Shown piece after piece: positions 22,321 through 33,722 of a stretch of DNA of 64,000 bases. The stretch is from Bilabrum cf. latius (taxonomy: Eukaryota > Bigyra: Bicosoecida > Bigyra > Bicosoecida), in NCBI GenBank assembly GCA_965178125.1, contig OZ237759.1, positions 124,001-188,000 on the forward strand. The letters are read 5' to 3'. Below the pieces are notes generated by a model. That model did no database searches. It saw only the letters and a list, made by a program, of their open reading frames with translations, and was not told the DNA's origin. The stretch's first letter is position 1; each line of letters begins with the position of its first letter. The position numbers and the translations under genes were made by a program.

Positions 22321-23928
22321 TTATCTCCTGTCCACCGCCGGCAGCGCCGCGGCACCGTCCCCCATCCCCGCCCTCCAGACGCCCAGCCGTCGAGCCGCCT
22401 CGTGCAGGGCATCGTCCGACTTGCAGAAGGCAAAGCGGGCCGTGTTGGCGGCGTACCAGTCCGCGCTACTGGCCTCTTGAGCTCTCCCACCGTCCCCCGC
22501 GCCGTGTGCATGTGCACCACCCCCTGGTCCGCTGTAGAAAGGGCTCGGGGGGATGCACACGACGCCCGCCTCTCTCGCGATCCGGTGCGCAACGCGGTAG
22601 TCTCTCGAGCCCTCCTCTGCACCGCCGTGCGATGCCCCCTTCGATTCGTCCATCCGCAGCGCCGACGTGTCTGCCATGACGAAGAACCCAGCGGAGGGAA
22701 CGTAGGGCGAGAGACCGGCGGCAAGCAGCCCGTCCACAAGCACCTGGGCCTTGGACCGGAACATGGAAGACAGCCAACCGTAGTAGCTCTCATGCCCCTC
22801 GAAGGGGTCCCTGGCCCGCTCCAGGCAGCGGGCAGCCGCTACCTGCAGCGGAGTCGCCACGCAGAACTGCGACCACTGGTTCACCCCCGCCACTCTGGCC
22901 ACCAGGTCAGGCGCACCCGCCACCCACCCGATTTTGTGGCCCGTGCAGCTGAACGTCTTGCCGATGCTGCCCACCTCCAGGCAGCGATGCCTCACCTCGG
23001 GGATCGATCGGAGCCGTGGCAGAGGCGGGGTCGAAGTGCCGCTGGCGCTGGTGCTGGCAGCCCCCCCGGCTGCCCGGGCACCCTCCCCACTGGCAGGGGC
23101 AGGGTCCCGTCCCAAAGGTGCCCCCGCCCCCACCAAGGGGTCGAACCGGCAGTGCTCGTACACCGAGTCCAGCACCACAACGAGGCGGGGGTGCCGCAGC
23201 ACCAGGTCGGCCACTTTCTCCAGGTCCTCCTGGGAGAGAACAACACCCGTGGGGTTGTGCGGCGAGTTGAGCACGAGCACCCTGGTGCGGGGGCCCAGGG
23301 CCTCCTCGATGGCGGCCACGTCAAGCGAGTAGTGCTCCTCGGCGAGCAGCATTCGTGCGGGCTCGCCAGGGCCAGGGAGGGATGAACCTTCGCCAGATCC
23401 TGCCTGGGCAGCATATTTCGGCCGCATGGGTACTCGTTTCACGGCAGCACCCGCCAGCTCGGCCGCAGGCTGGTAGCAATCGTAGGCGGGATCGACCAAT
23501 ACGACCTCGTCATCGGGGGACACCAGGGCGCGCATCGCGGTGAATATAGCCCCAGTAGCCCCCACAGTAACGCAAATATCTGTCATTGGATCCAAGCTAT
23601 GCGTAGTCCCTGCCATTCCTGTGGCTGCATCGTCCTCTTCGGCTACTATTGAGACCAGGTCAGGGTGTCCCTATGCTCGACAGTATTGGTTGTGTCCGTC
23701 CATCGCAGCAGAAGCTACAGCTTCCTTTACGAATTCAGGAGATTCCCAATCTGGGAACCCTTGCCCCAGGTTGACAGCACCAAGATCATTGGCTAAGGGA
23801 GTAAATACGCTGAACACTGTTGGCTTCATGTGCTGCGCCACTACATCCCGTGCCGCATGCCCAGACGATGAACGGTGGATGCATCTGACAATTGAATTAT
23901 GAGCCAGCTACCGAATCTGCCGAATCAT
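22321..23928 (-). CDS. Kynurenine aminotransferase-like PLP enzyme, probable mitochondrial
   Basis: 535 codons, no intron, TAA stop, UAG at 23910 and 23673 (first base). Fold-type I motifs: AVNLGQGFPDWESPEFV, QYCRA-UAG-GHPDL, VTVGATGAIFTAM, DEVVLVDPAYDCY, LNSPHNPTGVVL, VLDSVYEHCRFD, SIGKTFSCTGHKIGW with the Schiff-base Lys in GKTF, and QFCVATPLQ. This is the KAT/CCBL branch of class I aminotransferases. The N-terminus from 23928 (MIRQIR, UAG, LAHNSIVRCIHRSSSG) is basic and without acidic residues, as in mitochondrial presequences; it is translated only if UAG is sense. A later ATG at 23829 lies too close to the core. Two inserts, including a Gly/Ala/Ser linker between the active-site regions, lengthen it compared with human KAT I (422 aa). 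Confidence 0.88.
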
Positions 23929-24294
23929 TCGAAACGTGTCTGCACTCTGCGGCCAAGAGGCGCTTCTGGCTCCGAGTCCACCAGGAGGGCATTGGTCGAA
24001 TGGTCGGCGCCGCGCCCAGGGAGCCATGACGGACCAATATTATTGTACGGTGGCAACACTCTGGGCATGCTAGTTGATACACGGGCGGCATGGGTACGTA
24101 GGGGGCGAACTGAGTGGCTAGTAGCGTGGTGAAACCGGCATCACACGTGACCCATGGGCCTTGTGCCATGTGCATGTCACGGTGTGACACTTGTAGCTGC
24201 GTGTGATACGGCAAGGTGCAGGTGGTGAACCGGTTACAAGGCAAAGCAGTTGCTTGGTGCACCGATACAAGCTCTTCTGCCACGCGCGCGCCGA
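23929..24294. other. Spacer between aminotransferase start and histidine kinase end
   Basis: No supported gene seen on either strand. It should contain the aminotransferase promoter (right of 23928) and the kinase 3' end. Confidence 0.5.
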
Positions 24295-27200
24295 TCACTT
24301 CTTCCTCTTCTTTACCTTGCGGCGCTTCTTCCCTCCCTTCAGGCTGGCCGTGCCCCCGTCCTAGTCAAGGCCTTCAGTCCCCCCTGGTGTCTCCGCTGAC
24401 CCCATAATAGGGGCAGCTTGAAGTCCGCTCGGCTAGACAGGTGGCGTGAGTGTCTCCGGCGGGCCTGGCGCGGATCCAGCACAAGCACGATCACCATCGC
24501 GACCGACAGCCCCCGACACGGGCACAGCCACGCCGCGCACGGGAGGTCTGGCCCCGGTCGGTGCAGGGGCAGCTGCAGACGCAACACCCCCACTGCCCCT
24601 CGCGACATCTGCCTCCAGCGCAGATGACCCGCTCTCCAGCGAACCCGCCTCCTCTGTGGCACCGTCGCGATGAAGGGCAGGGTCCATGCGCCCCCACAGC
24701 TGATCCACTGGTACAGGCTCGACTCCGAGCTCGCGGACCCAGCGCTCCTCCTCCTCTGCAACCGCAGCAAGCACCGCAGTGCGCTGCAGCGCCCCCAGCT
24801 TGTCCTGCAGATCTGCCCTCGAGAACGGCTTGGGCAGCAGACCGTAGAAGCCCGCCGCCCTGTACTCTGGCAGATTCCATGGGTCGTGGTTGGCCGTCAT
24901 GGCGAAGATCGGCACCCTGCACCCTGCCTCGAGGAGCCGGCTGCACACTTCTGTCCCCCTCGAGTGGACCATCACAATGTCCAAGAGCACTGCATCCACC
25001 CGACGCGCGCCAGCCGCCTACGGCGAACTCTTTGCAACCTTGCCCCCTCCTTCCCGTGCGTGCGGCGGGATCTGCCCCCTGGCCCTAAGCACCTTACGGC
25101 AGTGCTTGCCATCATCCAGCTGCTCCACCGTGGCGCCCAGCCTCTGCAGCATGCGAGTGGCCATCCGCCGGAGAGAACGCTCGTCGTCCACGACCAGCAC
25201 GTGCAGCCCTGCAAGAGGCCCGCTGGTCCCGCCATTGTGGCCACCTTGCTCACGTCCAGCGCCGTCCACGGCAGGCGCAAAGCTCACAGTGGATCGCCTG
25301 CCTCCTCGACCAGCGGAAGAGCCCAACACAGAGTCCGGATCCATTGGAGCAGGCTCGAGATCGACAGAGGACTGCACGCCCTGCTGGTATGCCTCCCACA
25401 GGGCACCGCTGAGAACCTGCCCCGTGGGGATCCGGTCGCCTGGCGTTGCAACCGCTGCCAGCTGCTGCTGCTGCTGCTGCTGATGATGATACTGCTGCTG
25501 CTGCTGCTCCCCGTTCTCTTTGCCTGGACCAGCCGCACGGGCGGGCCCCAACCCGATGTTCTGGATGGCCCGCAGGTCTGCTGCGGGCTGCCGCCGCCTC
25601 TGTGCTTGGCTGTCGGCCCTGCGTGCCCTCTCTGTCCATCGCCCCACAGCCGATGGGCGAGAACCACTCCCCAGCGGACTGCCCGCCGAGGTGCTCCTGC
25701 TCTTGCTAGTCCCATGCTCGTGAGCGCTATGTACTGGAATAGAATGGTTAGAGCTCGCCTGCCGCTGCGCCTTCCTGCCTGACTCGTCGAATCGGCCCGA
25801 GAGGGAGCGCATGTGCACCAGCAGCACGCGCTGCAGCTGCAGAGGGAGAGCCTCGAGTCGAGACGCGATGCTCCCCGCGGGAACTCGACCGCTTCCGCTT
25901 CGCGAACGGCCTTGCTGGGACCCTGGCTCGAGTCTCATGCTGCCGCTTCTAGTCCTTGAGGACAGGGGGGCCTTCTTGGCGCCACCGCTGCTGGTGCTGC
26001 TGTTGACAGCGTCCCCACTCGACTCCGCCGGCATGAGAGCATGCAATGCGCGGAGCACGAGCTGCTTGCGTTTGGAAAACCCTTGTCTGGGTGCGCTCCC
26101 GTCTTTGTTGCGGGGCAGGGCGCGCTTGCTTTCGCCAGCCTTGCTTTGGACCTTGGAGGCGCTAGCAGGTGCAGCACTTCCTACGGCTGAACCGCCGTCG
26201 TCGTCGACTCCATCGTTACAAATCTTGTCTGCCTTGGCATGCTTGTCTTCGCTTTGATGCATTGGAGAGCTCTCTGCGCCATCGCCCGAGCTGTCCGTTG
26301 CTTCAACCCATCGCGTAGGCGTGTGGGACACGCCTTCATCGCCTGCACGGGTTGCAATGCCCCCGGTCCGATTCCTGCTCGCCTGCCCTTGCCCCTGGGC
26401 GCGAGGCTGCTCCCCCAGGCCGGCATCCACCACCGGTTCTGGGCCTGGCGACAGTGCGGCGGCCAGTGGAGGCTGACTCGATGGCGAGGTACCCGGGTTT
26501 GCACCTCTATGTGTGCCGGCTGTATCGCTCTAGTCCTCGACATGCTGGATAGTGGTCAGGCTGTTTCGGTACAGTCCCGAGATGCTGCGAGCCGAGGGGC
26601 TCTGGCCCTCCATGCGTAGCCCGACGGGCATGTCGTCGAAAAAGGCCATGCCGCTGATGGACTTGGCACAGCACGCGTCCAGGGCCTCCTTCTGCTTGCC
26701 ATGCGCCAGCTACCTGACTGCAGACCGCACGGCAGCCAGCTCCGCCGTGCTGATGATCTTCCGCAGCACCCTGGCCTCACTCGGCAGCCTGCTCACCGCG
26801 GAAGCCTCCATGCGGCGGAGCACGCGCCATGGGGGCCGCAGCGGCAGCGCCACCTCCAGCACGGTCCTCTTCCTCCTCTTCTCCGTCCTCAACTCGATGG
26901 TCCCGCCCATCTGCTTGGTCAGCTCCTGCGCCATGGCTAGCCCAAGCCCTGAGCCCTTCTGCTTGGCCACCGAGCTGGCGCTCCCATCCGGCGCCGCTGG
27001 GGTGTACTGTGCCCTGCTGCCGCCTTCTGACTCGGATCCGCTGTGAGAGGCACCCCCAGAGGGAGGCAGCTCGTTGCCGCTGCTACCAGCCGATTCGCTT
27101 CTGCTCGAAGCGGCGGAATCCACCCGCCCCTTTGGCGAGCGCTCCTTCGAGTCGCCATGACGGTCACGAGCCGCCGCCCCGCGTGCAGAACCCTTGCTGT

Positions 27201-30200
27201 CATTTCGGCCGCCTGTACTCCGATGGCCAGATTCCCCTGTTGCAAAGGCCTTGAAGAACTCAGCTCCATTGGAGCTGTGGTGGCCGAGCCCTGCGCCCGT
27301 GTCGATCACACGAAACACTAGCATGGGCATCAGGTACGCGCCATCACCCGATGCAGACCCATCGCGCTTGCCCATAATCCCCACATGGTGGTCACTCTCA
27401 TCGTCAGTACCCTGGGCCGCGTGCGCCCACGCCGACGAGGCTCGCACCAGCTTGCGGCCAGTTTTCGCGCCGGCTGCTTGTGCGTCGCCGAGACCATTCA
27501 GGTCACCGGACGCAGTGGTCATGGGCTGCACCAGTCTGGACTCGAGCGGGAACGAGCTGAGGGACCGCACTCGTCGTATGCGTGCCAGCTCGTCTCCGGG
27601 AGCGGCGGAACGACCAGTGGAGCGATTCCCTCGCGCGAACATGGGCCGGATGGTCCCTGCCAGCACCTCCTCTGCGGCACACAGCCGATCGAAGGCGCTG
27701 GGTACAGCCGCCATGACCACCCGAGGCACGTCGGGGGGCGGACACTCCTCCATTTCTTGTCCGTCCCCAGCCTTCTTCCATTGCCTCTCCATCGCCTGCC
27801 GCACGGCCTCGAATACCGGTCCCGGCCGAGCGCGCCTTCCATCGCGAACACGCATTTGCTCCATCGCCTCTAGGCAGGCAGTCCCTGTTAATGACGAGCC
27901 GGCGCATGCATCCGTGCAAGAGGCCAGCTGCTCTTGCCTCAGAGATGCTTCGTCCATGCCTGGGATAAATCGGCTCTAGTTATCCGCGCGACTCGAGCAG
28001 CAAAGCCCAACCGAGGCATCGCCCGGACAAGTGCCTCGTGTTTGTGCTTCGCCGCTGGCTTCGATTGCGCGGTCTCTCTCGTCCTCCTCAATCTGCAAAT
28101 GAGGGTCGTGCTGCATGACCCAGTGCAGCATCGCAGCGCTGTCGGTGGCCTGGAGCTGCAGCGCACTGGAGCCGGGCTTGCTGCTGCCCGCGCGATGGTC
28201 TGTCGCATCACCACCTTCAGCTCTGCCTCCCTTGCTGCTGGTCTCGTTGGCTTTGGTCTTGTAGGCGCGGGCGAGTAGGCTAGAGGTGACCTCTTCTTCC
28301 ATGAACTCGGGCGCCACGGGGCGGAACCGGATGTCCAAGTCCACCAGGATGTACCCGCTTAGAGCGAACTTGGCTGCGTTCGTCAGCCCGCTGCGGTGGT
28401 ACGGTGGAATCAAAGCAGCAGAGGAGAAAGCAATTCGGCGAGGAGCATGCAAACGCAAACACGATAGCAAGCACCACATTCGGTAAGAAGCATGCGATGG
28501 CAAACACGTTAGCAAGTACCGCCAAATAGTAAGCAAGCAGTTCAGCGGAACGATACCTCACTTGGCAAGGATCTGCGTGATCCTCAGCTGGTCTGCGAGC
28601 ACCACTGGAGGCACAGCGGCGGAAATGTGGAACCGAAGAGGCACCTGTGCAAAGGACTGGTGGCTGGAAGCCACTGCCACGATCAACCTGCGGGGGTCCA
28701 TGGGTGCCACTGTCACGGGCAGCTTGCCCTGATGCAGCCTGCTGAGGTCCAGCATGTCGTTCACCAGCCGATGAAGCGTCTCTGTGCCCTGGTGGATGAC
28801 GTCCATGTCGGCCTGGCTCGACTGAATCTCGACCGCAATGCGCTGCAGCTGGCGCTAGGCACCTTGTAGATGCGTCCCGCCTGCCTCCATCACCCGCCGC
28901 GCAGTACCGAGGGTCCGCAGCCCATCCACACCGCCTGCAGCACCTGAGGATGGCGAGGCAAAGCCTGTACCGTCGGTCAATCCCTGACCCATTGCTCCGT
29001 CGGCATGGGCCGTGAGCAGCTGTTGCACCGCTTGGTCGCAGGTGCGGCCCGCCCGATCCTGTCCCTCCGCCACCGCCTGCAGCAATCGCGCCGCATCGTG
29101 GGCGCACTGCCTCGCCGCCTGCATGGTCTCCTGCATCATGGCCAGGCTGCCGCTGCACAGGTGCAGAGGATTGCGCTGTTCGTGCACGACGAATGACACG
29201 AGCTTCTCGTGCGCCTGTTGGGCGGCCCTCACTTCCGCCTGCTGTGCCTCCCTGTGCTCGTCCAGAAGCCGGGCCCGCACGCCCAGGTACACCACGATCA
29301 GCGCGGCGGCAATCGCGACCGAGATTAGACAACCGGCCAGAAGCGGGGCCAGCAGGGGGTCTGTTCCCTGGTTATCGAAGAATGCCTGTGTCACCGCCAC
29401 GTGGATGGACCACACCCTGTTCCCCACCGGGACAAGGTACCCCAGCACCTGCCTGCTGTCCTCCTCGGCCTTGTCGCGCAGGAACCGGAGCACCTTGACC
29501 TGCGTCTGGTCCGAAGCAGGGTCGTCCACGTCATTGACGTCGTCCGTTCCAAACTGAAACGCGCCCAGACCGGGCTCGACTGAGTGCTGGGGCAGCCTGA
29601 CGGCAGGGAGCTGCAGCCTGCGGAAAGCGGCACCCGAGGATGGATCTCCGATCCCAGCCTCCTGCACCGCATACGCGTACTCGTCCCCAGGCTGTTCCCT
29701 GGCCCCCGACAGCGTGACCGCATCTCCGTCTCCCCCCCCCTCTCCTCCCAGTCTCTGGTAGGCCCCCCTGACCAGGTCCGTGACGTCCTCGCTGTACAGC
29801 ACCAAGGGCGAGTTCACGTCACGGGCGATCTCTGCCTCGCGGGCCACTGCTGCGAAGTAAAAGGCCGCGATCACATAGCCTCTCATAAGATGCCCGTTCA
29901 CGCACCTGCTGCTGCACGGCTCCAGGGGGTGCTCCCTTCTGCCCTCTTGCACGTCGATGAGGCTCTGGTTGTAGGCCGCCAGCGCGTCCTCTGCAGAGGT
30001 GAAGGGCAGGCACACGGCCCTGAAGGCCTCCCCGCAGGCGTCGCTCGCGTTGTGCGTGAACTGCGTCTTCTGTACCACCTCCTGCTCACTCGTCACGCGG
30101 TTGATGCCCGGGGCCACCTCTCCCGCCAGCGCGACGAGGTCTACGTCCGTGGGCAGCAGCAGGATGCTCCCGTCGCGGTCGTACCTGAGGTGGGAATACA

Positions 30201-30876
30201 CGGGGTGTATCACCTGCATGCCCCTGCGCCTGCCGGTGCGCGCCGCCACAAAGGTGGGGGTGGAGACGGCGGTCGAGTGAAATCGACCGCTCTCGGTGAG
30301 TAGCTGGAAGCGGAGGTCCTGGGACGCGAGGTCCAGTCCCACGGCTGGGACGTCCGCGTCAGAATAATTGCCAAGCGCAGTGATTGCTACCGTCCTTCGA
30401 GGGGCTAGTTTTGTCTGGTTTGCCTGCGCGAGAGGCTAGAATCCCCGAGCGGCAAAGGCCTTGAGCGTGAACGGCCTAGTCCTCTGCACCAAATCTGGGT
30501 ACAGTACATCCAGCTGCGCCTCTAGAACCGGTATGTGAACTCGATCGATCTCTTTCATAAAGGCCACCGCTGTGACCCTGTCTACGTTGCTGAAGCGGAT
30601 CAAGTCCCCAATGGCTTCCGCGACGTGGTTTCGGGTACCTAGGCTCTCTGTGCTGGACGCGTCGCCCTCCAACGCAGACCGCATTGATGCCAGTTCATCG
30701 ATATGCCCATAAAATGATTGTGCGATGGAATTAACGCGCAGCAGCGCCCTCTCGCTGAACGTACGGAAGTGCCGCTCACGAACGGAAGCACTCACGACAA
30801 ATGCGATCCCCACGGTCAACCCCAAGCACAAAAGCAGCTAAACTATGATCAAGAATACTGGGTGTACGCCACACAT
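24295..30876 (-). CDS. CHASE-domain hybrid sensor histidine kinase, nine UAGs
   Basis: Exon 1 30876-28562, intron 28561-28391 (GTGAGG...CACCGCAG, 171 nt), exon 2 28390-24295, TGA; 2136 aa. Order: membrane segment near the N-terminus (residues 7-28, holding the first UAG), an extracellular CHASE-like sensor (NYSDADVPAVGLDLASQ), a second membrane segment (LLAGCLISVAIAAALIVVYL), phospho-acceptor box VVHEQRNPLH, N box GLTNAAKF directly after the splice, G1 DTGAGLGHH, G2 KGSGLGLAMAQ, then a receiver domain (LHVLVVDDE, VDAVLLDIVMV, KPF) and a basic tail KKRRKVKKRKK. UAG first bases: 30840, 30438, 28857, 27978, 26712, 26532, 25020, 24435, 24363; the one at 25020 lies inside the receiver domain. CHASE kinases sense cytokinin-like or other external ligands in plants, amoebae and bacteria. 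Ligand unknown. A long Gln/Ser/Gly-rich linker joins kinase and receiver. Confidence 0.88.
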
Positions 30877-31342
30877 TAGGAGTTGTGGGTCATGGCGCTT
30901 CGCTGTGCTCGACTTCCTTCCATCGGCTTTTACTAGCATGCTAAACGCGCGGCTTCCCTACTGCTGTTTTATCTTCAGACTCAACCGGGATTCGTTTATT
31001 TTTGTCTAAATTTGCAGAAACTGCCGGGAATCGAGTGTACGGGGTTCTGCTGTGAAACCCAGGGCGGGGCTGGCGACTCCAAAATAGTACTCGGAGCTTC
31101 GCCTCCACCGATGGATTTCTGAAGTTTGTGACGCCCAAGCCGAGTTCAAGAGGAAACTTTCGACAGAAAATCGGTTGTGTTGTTAAGCATCTCAAACATG
31201 AGAACTACCAGACTGCGCGCTGCCCCTGCAGCCCTCGCAAAGACACCGCGTCCGCTGGCATGTCTCCAAAACACGGCCGACCGTGGCCATCACGCATTTA
31301 CAGCAAGCAAGCAAGCAGATTGGAGCCCCTTTCGACATCCAC
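30877..31342. other. Spacer upstream of the histidine kinase
   Basis: No supported gene. AT content is higher around 30940-31020, consistent with a promoter region. Confidence 0.5.
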
Positions 31343-32290
31343 TCAAGCACCTTCGGCAGGCACCTGCGCCACGAGCCCCACCGGCATGGCATGGCACTGC
31401 GTCAGCCCGGCCTCGTGGAAGACCTCCGCGTGCCCCGTGGCGTCCCAGTGGTGGCACATGAGCAGCCCGCGGCGGGTCTCCTGCTCCCCGTCCGCGCGCA
31501 CGGTGCCGATAAAGAACACCCCGGTGTTGAAGGCCCGGTCCTGGGGCTTGTGGCACCACGCGCCGCCCTCCTTGGCGTGGCAGCGCACCGTGGTGGTGGC
31601 GTCGATCCTCTCAGCCGATAGCACCGTCACGTTCTTGCCCAGCAGCGCGGGGTCAGTGCGCCACACGCGCTGCTCGGCGGAGCAGCCCTCGTCCACGGCG
31701 CACGCCGCCAAGGTGGCGTACGTGGGGAACTGCTTGCCTGCCTCCTCGTTGATGAATGCGTTGAGCGCCTGCATGTCGCCGGCGAATACCTTGGCCATGC
31801 CCAGGCGCGCCATCTCCTGGCCGCCCATCAGGTACTGCTTGGCAGTCAGCAGGCCCAGTGGGGTGCCTCCGAAAGAGGCGCGATGGACGGTCTCCGGGCT
31901 GGCCGCGATATCCTCGATGTCGTCGGCGGGACCTGCGCGGCGCACCCAGTAGTCTGCGAGCCAGAGCAAGGCAAGGTGTACAATTGAGTCGGAAATGCAT
32001 TTGTACTGACATTTGTTGCCAACTTTTCATGCATGGCTGGGGCAGCACAAGCTTCATCATGCGGTGCAGATCGTTCGACCTCGGCAGCTTTAGCAAGTCC
32101 CAGAACGGACTACGGGAACGATGCACGCGTACCTTGCCACAATTCACAGAGCGGCGCGCCGAACTTTATCACATTCTGACCAGATATAAATCTACTTTGT
32201 ATGACCGCTATGAAGCCATCGGGCAACCAACGCACCCTTTGGCTAACGGGATATCCAATCCAGCCGTCACCGGCTCGGCCGTCGGTTGGG
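31343..32290 (-). pseudogene. 3' part of a secreted-protein gene split by the virus (exons 2b and 3)
   Basis: Minus strand: exon 2 continues from 32290 to 32133, intron 32132-31954 (GTACGC...CTCGCAG, 179 nt), exon 3 31953-31343, TGA. The phase carries over exactly from the 5' piece at 49733-49464 if the element and one CCATG copy are removed; the joined gene would have 318 codons. This part contains RVRWLPDGFIAVIQSRF, YWVRRAGPADDIED, a VRCHAKEGGAWCHKPQD segment and a final CHHWDATGHAEV region with several Cys and His. I do not recognise the family. With the signal peptide in the 5' piece it should be secreted or lumenal. As it stands the gene is interrupted inside an exon by 17.2 kb. Confidence 0.7.
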
Positions 32291-32295
32291 CCATG
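32291..32295. other. Left target-site duplication CCATG
   Basis: CCATG directly precedes seven G of the left terminal repeat; the same five bases follow seven C of the right terminal repeat. With CATG alone the G/C runs would differ in length (7 and 8), so 5 bp fits best. Confidence 0.8.
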
Positions 32296-32769
32296 GGGGG
32301 GGACAACAGGTGGTGGTAGGTACACCAAGCGTTTAGGACGAGGGCTACGCTACGCTCGCCCCTCCTTTAAAGGCATATTTAGCAACTCAAGTGTTTCCCC
32401 TATAAACCTAAATGATTTCACAGGGGGTTCCCCAAGAACCCCTATAGAACCCCTCTATGTACCCATTTTCAGATATAAAATTTACTCCTACGAAGTAGGG
32501 GTAAATTGAAGAATTCTAATATTTAACCCCCTTATAAACTCTAACAGCAAAGACAGAGATGTTTTAGTAAAGTAGGAAAAAATGAAGAAATTAACCAAGT
32601 GTCCAAAATATCTCTGTGTTTGCTGTAGGAACGGAAGGATGAATTCCCAAGAGACCAAGAGACCAACCGAGGATTTCCCCAAGAGAACAAGGTATTTTAT
32701 CAAGAGACCGAGGTATGTTCCCAAGCGACAAACCGATAAACCGACCGATGAACCGACCGATGAACCGAC

Positions 32770-32840
32770 CAAGGATTTCCCAAGGATTTCCCAAGGATTT
32801 CCCAAGGATTTCCCAAGGATTTCCCAAGGATTTCCCAAGC
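32770..32840 (+). repeat. 11-bp minisatellite AAGGATTTCCC, six copies, in the left terminal repeat
   Basis: Six tandem units here against three in the right terminal repeat at about 48958-48990. This is the main size difference in the outer part of the two repeats. Confidence 0.85.
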
Positions 32841-32939
32841 GACTAAATTGTTCTCCGAAGCAACCAAACCGATTACCCAAGAGATGATACATTATAAGGA
32901 AAACGAAAACGTATTTTAAGTCCCTTTGGAAAAGTCCCC

Positions 32940-32990
32940 CAAGATGCTCGGGCTTTGCCCTCCGCTCTTTTGATATCTTTTTCAAAGATT
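32940..32990. repeat. Dispersed hairpin repeat (copy 1 of 4)
   Basis: About 50 bp starting AAGATGCTCGGGCTTTGCCC; the GGGCTTTGCCC core folds on itself. Further copies lie at 33203-33252, 48543-48592 and 48743-48792, the last two inverted. These are GC-rich islands in AT-rich DNA near both ends, and could be terminators or replication signals. Confidence 0.75.
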
Positions 32991-33370
32991 AAAATTGAGA
33001 GATTTTACAGGTCAATTTTAAGAGACTTAGAAAGAATAAATATATTTTCCAATTAAAATTAAATGTTGTAATTCCTATGATGCCACCATAAAAATTAAAA
33101 GGAAAACGAAAACGTATTTTAAGTCCCTTTCGAAAAGTCCCCAAAAAACTTGTCAATTTTACAGGTCAATTATAAGAGACTTAGAAAAAATAAATTAAGT
33201 TCCCAAGATGCTCGGGCTTTGCCCTCCGCTCTTTTGATATCTTTTTCAAAGATTAAAATTAAATGTTGTAATTCCTATGATGCCACCATAAAAATTAAAA
33301 GGAAAATAAAAAACAAATTATAATTGTTTTCCAATTAAAAACACAAAAATTGATTGCCTAAAGTGGAAAT

Positions 33371-33417
33371 GTCGTACCTTAAGCATAACTTACGTAGTCT
33401 ATAGTACAACCACATAA
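33371..33417 (+). promoter_or_regulatory. Early-type promoter motif upstream of the 79-codon ORF
   Basis: TCGTACCTTAAG, a spacer of about 13 nt with TACGTA, then TCTATAGTACAAC and the ATG at 33418. The same two-part motif precedes the helicase (34789-34835) and the polymerase (36503-36554). Confidence 0.75.
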
Positions 33418-33657
33418 ATGGCAAAATCACAAAAGGAACTCGAGAATTACATCTTGGCGACCAAAGAATGTCTTAAATCAGTCCCGTTTATTACAACACG
33501 AGAAGCATACGATATGGCCAAAAAGTACCTTGAATTTACAAAGACTATTATTTGGATTAATTATGATGATGACGATGACCTGCTTGCTGACTTTGAGGAA
33601 GCTAAAGATTTAAGTCAAATTGTAGTTGAATGGCACGAAAGTACCAAAACCAAATGA
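33418..33657 (+). CDS. Small viral protein of unknown function (79 aa)
   Basis: First gene of the rightward block, TGA stop, no UAG. It is acidic near the C-terminus (NYDDDDDLLADFEEAKD) with an N-terminal helix. It has the early-type promoter motif and ends 65 bp before the integrase, which lacks its own copy of that motif, so the two may be co-transcribed. No family recognised. Confidence 0.7.
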   Translation: MAKSQKELENYILATKECLKSVPFITTREAYDMAKKYLEFTKTIIWINYDDDDDLLADFEEAKDLSQIVVEWHESTKTK

Positions 33658-33722
33658 TTTTTTCCCAAGAATTATTTTCCCTACTTTACAAAAGTAAGGA
33701 GAATGATACAACTATATAGCAA

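Larger units (their letters stand above)
32296..33356. repeat. Left inverted terminal repeat (1061 bp)
   Basis: Matches the reverse complement of 48639-49463 from the terminal G run to ...AAAAATTGATTG. It is 236 bp longer than the right copy: 33 bp from three extra 11-bp units (AAGGATTTCCC; six here, three on the right, 32770-32840) and about 203 bp from an internal duplication (roughly 32930-33200). The reading frame at 32582-32887 (101 codons; 90 in the right copy) simply follows this repeat and is not called a gene. Confidence 0.9.

Noticed and set aside
31343-32290. Glycosyltransferase call for the split gene
   Set aside because: Cys/His pattern is suggestive only; no family motif could be named.
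32582-32887. ORF of 101 codons in the left terminal repeat and its 90-codon mirror at 48905-49177
   Set aside because: It tracks a minisatellite in the terminal repeat, differs only by repeat number, has no promoter motif and no family; treated as repeat.
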